From Vicinamibacterales bacterium (GTDB lineage: Bacteria > Acidobacteriota > Vicinamibacteria > Vicinamibacterales > UBA8438), in contig JASLOY010000207.1 of assembly GCA_030745255.1 (NCBI GenBank), forward strand, positions 1 through 6,623: 6,623 nucleotides of DNA. Reading direction: 5' to 3'. Position 1 is the stretch's first letter; each line of letters opens with the position of its first letter. This document shows, in pieces, positions 5,069-6,623 of the stretch. The notes below the pieces were generated by a model. That model was not told where the DNA came from, ran no database searches, and saw only the letters and a list, made by a program, of their open reading frames with translations. The position numbers and the translations under genes are program-made.

Positions 5069-6623
5069 ATGCGGTGGATCGGATACCAACGACGGGGCAG
5101 CGCGCGACCGCGCACGTGGGTGCGGTCCGTCTTGGCCACGACGTTGGTCGCTGGTGGCATCGTCGCCGGGATCGCCCCCACTGCGCGCATCTCGGCTCGC
5201 CAGACCCAGGGTGCCGCGGTTCCCGCAACGCGGGCGGTCCTAGACGAGTACTGCATTGCGTGTCACAACGAGCGGCTCCGCACCGCCGAGCTGGCGCTCG
5301 ACACGGTGGACGCCACCGCACCAGAGGCCGACCCGGAGCTCTGGGAGCGGGTCATCGCGAAGCTGCGGGCTGGGTCGATGCCACCGCCTCGTCGTCCGCG
5401 GCCCGATGCCGCCACTTATGATGCGGTCGCCGGCAGGCTGGAAGCTACGCTCGACCGCGCCTGGACCGCCGACCCGAACCCGGGTCGCGGCAGTGCGGTC
5501 CATCGGTTGAATCGCACAGAGTATCGCAACGCCATTCGCGACCTCTTCGCGCTGGACATCGATGTGGCGTCGTTGCTGCCTGGCGACGAGACGGCTGACG
5601 GGAGCTTCGACAATTTCGCCGATGTCCTCACGATCTCGCGTGCCCATCTCGAGCGCTATTTGTCGGTGGCCAGGCAGGTGACCCGCCTCGCGGTCGGGTT
5701 GCCACCGAGCAGCCCGGGGTTCGACACCTTTGAAATTCCGCTGCACGTGGTGCAGGATGCCCGCCAGAGCGAGGATCTCCCGCTCGGGTCGCGCGGCGGC
5801 CTTGCGATTCCCTATCACTTTCCGGCCGACGGCGAGTATCTGATCAAAGTGCGACTGCGCCGCCAGTATCAGGCGTATCTCATGGGCATGGGCTGGCCCC
5901 AGCAGCTTGACCTGCGTCTCGACGGGAGGTTGTTGGACCGATTCACGGTGGGCGGTGACGCGCCGGGAACACCGGCCGCCTCGAGCTATGCCGGTGACGG
6001 CGAGCCCGGCTTCGCCGGCGCGGTGGAGTGGGAAGCCTACATGCAGCTGACCGGTGACGCGGATCTGGAGCTCCGGGTGCCGGTCGAGGCGGGCCCGCAT
6101 GTCGTCGGGGTGTCGTTCGTGCGCGAGCTGTGGGAACCGGAAAGTCTGCCGCAACCGCTGCAGCGTGGTCGGGTCCTGACGAACGACCAGATCTACATGG
6201 GCTATGCGGCCGTCGGGTCGGTCGAGATCGGCGGTCCGTTCGACCTGCCCGGGCTGCCAGGTTCGACGGCTGACACGCCGAGTCGTCGGGCCATCTTCAG
6301 CTGTCAGCCCGCGAATGCGGCCGAGGAGCGGTCGTGCGCCAGCGAGATCCTGTTGGCGCTCGCCAGACGCGCCTATCGCCGGCCGGCCACCGAGGGCGAC
6401 CTGACGACGCTGCTCGATTTCTTCGATTCGGGCCGGCGGGACGGTGGAACGTTCGACAGTGGGATTCAGTTCGCGCTCGAACGGTTACTCGTCGATCCTG
6501 ATTTCCTCCTTCGAGTCGAACGGGATCCGGCTCAGATCGCCTCCCGACAGTCCGTCTATCCGCTCAGCGACCTCGAGCTGGCCTCACGGCTGTCGTTTTT
6601 CCTCTGGAGCAGTATTCCCGACG
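5069..6623 (+). CDS. Multidomain Planctomycete-type cytochrome c protein: PSCyt1, DUF1587, DUF1595, start of DUF1592 (C-terminus missing)
   Basis: The frame is open from ATG 5069 to the right edge (518 codons, no stop). An N-terminal basic region and hydrophobic segment (about 19-37) form a signal peptide or anchor, so the protein acts outside the cytoplasm. Domains in order: cytochrome c of the PSCyt1 type with the heme motif CIACH (Cys62, Cys65, His66) and probable distal ligand Met104 in AGSMPPP; DUF1587, opening VHRLNRTEYRNAIRDLFALD (144-163) and running through ETADGSFDNFADVLTIS; a beta-rich insert at about 220-395, resembling a carbohydrate-binding jelly roll (FPADGEYLIKVRLRR, AGPHVVGVSFV); DUF1595, CASEILLALARRAYRRP to LLVDPDFLLRVERDP (423-486); and the first residues of DUF1592, YPLSDLELASRLSFFLWSSI (497-516). 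The family normally continues with the rest of DUF1592, then DUF1588 and DUF1585. Function is unproven; the heme plus binding module suggests an oxidative role on extracellular polymers. A DUF1552 partner gene often follows in such genomes, beyond this window. Confidence 0.93.
   Translation, partial: MRWIGYQRRGSARPRTWVRSVLATTLVAGGIVAGIAPTARISARQTQGAAVPATRAVLDEYCIACHNERLRTAELALDTVDATAPEADPELWERVIAKLRAGSMPPPRRPRPDAATYDAVAGRLEATLDRAWTADPNPGRGSAVHRLNRTEYRNAIRDLFALDIDVASLLPGDETADGSFDNFADVLTISRAHLERYLSVARQVTRLAVGLPPSSPGFDTFEIPLHVVQDARQSEDLPLGSRGGLAIPYHFPADGEYLIKVRLRRQYQAYLMGMGWPQQLDLRLDGRLLDRFTVGGDAPGTPAASSYAGDGEPGFAGAVEWEAYMQLTGDADLELRVPVEAGPHVVGVSFVRELWEPESLPQPLQRGRVLTNDQIYMGYAAVGSVEIGGPFDLPGLPGSTADTPSRRAIFSCQPANAAEERSCASEILLALARRAYRRPATEGDLTTLLDFFDSGRRDGGTFDSGIQFALERLLVDPDFLLRVERDPAQIASRQSVYPLSDLELASRLSFFLWSSIPD

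Noticed and set aside
5069..5110. Twin-arginine signal in the cytochrome c protein (RR at residues 8-9)
   Set aside because: The context QRRGSARP lacks the hydrophobic positions of the Tat motif, and the heme is attached after Sec export in this class.
5240..6154. 304-codon open frame on the minus strand
   Set aside because: It is antisense to the DUF1587 and insert region of the cytochrome c gene, has no recognisable motif, and its composition is a GC-rich shadow.

Overview
The window is GC-rich and looks like a piece of a chromosome from an Acidobacteriota-type bacterium, probably close to the Vicinamibacteria. This rests on recalled family knowledge, not a search. The two best taxonomic clues are the exported protein at 1936-3027, which belongs to an uncharacterised family strongly expanded in Acidobacteriota, and the multidomain Planctomycete-type cytochrome c protein at the right edge, a class typical of Acidobacteriota, Planctomycetota and Verrucomicrobiota. 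Four of the five main genes encode proteins with signal peptides, and the fifth has an N-terminal membrane anchor, so the window is dominated by envelope functions.

Layout. Positions 1-1086 (minus) hold a BNR/Asp-box sialidase-like beta-propeller protein that is cut by the left edge. It carries a Cys-x-Cys-Cys motif and a Cys-Pro-His-His motif. Upstream of it on the same strand, 1204-1665 encodes a small exported protein packed with Cys and His (CPLH, CPMH, CxxxC), and the two may form one metal-related transcription unit. A 270-base divergent spacer (1666-1935) with inverted repeats and a plausible promoter separates them from the plus-strand orphan-family gene at 1936-3027. That gene converges, across 57 bases, on a minus-strand gene (3085-4686) for a stand-alone, membrane-anchored FMN/3Fe-4S glutamate synthase-family protein. 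Two very small ORFs precede it (4683-4826 and 4826-4927), linked to each other and to it by stop/start overlaps. They are either a translationally coupled leader or the debris of a small membrane gene. A second divergent spacer (4928-5068) with a strong inverted repeat leads to the plus-strand PSCyt1/DUF1587/DUF1595/DUF1592 protein (5069 to the right edge, incomplete).

How they work together. No single pathway links all the genes. The left pair is the most suggestive: two adjacent exported proteins, both carrying clustered Cys/His ligands, point to periplasmic or surface handling of a soft metal such as copper. The sequence does not show which metal. The other genes look like ordinary accessory genes of this lineage. 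I saw no rRNA or tRNA gene, insertion sequence, CRISPR array or phage gene.
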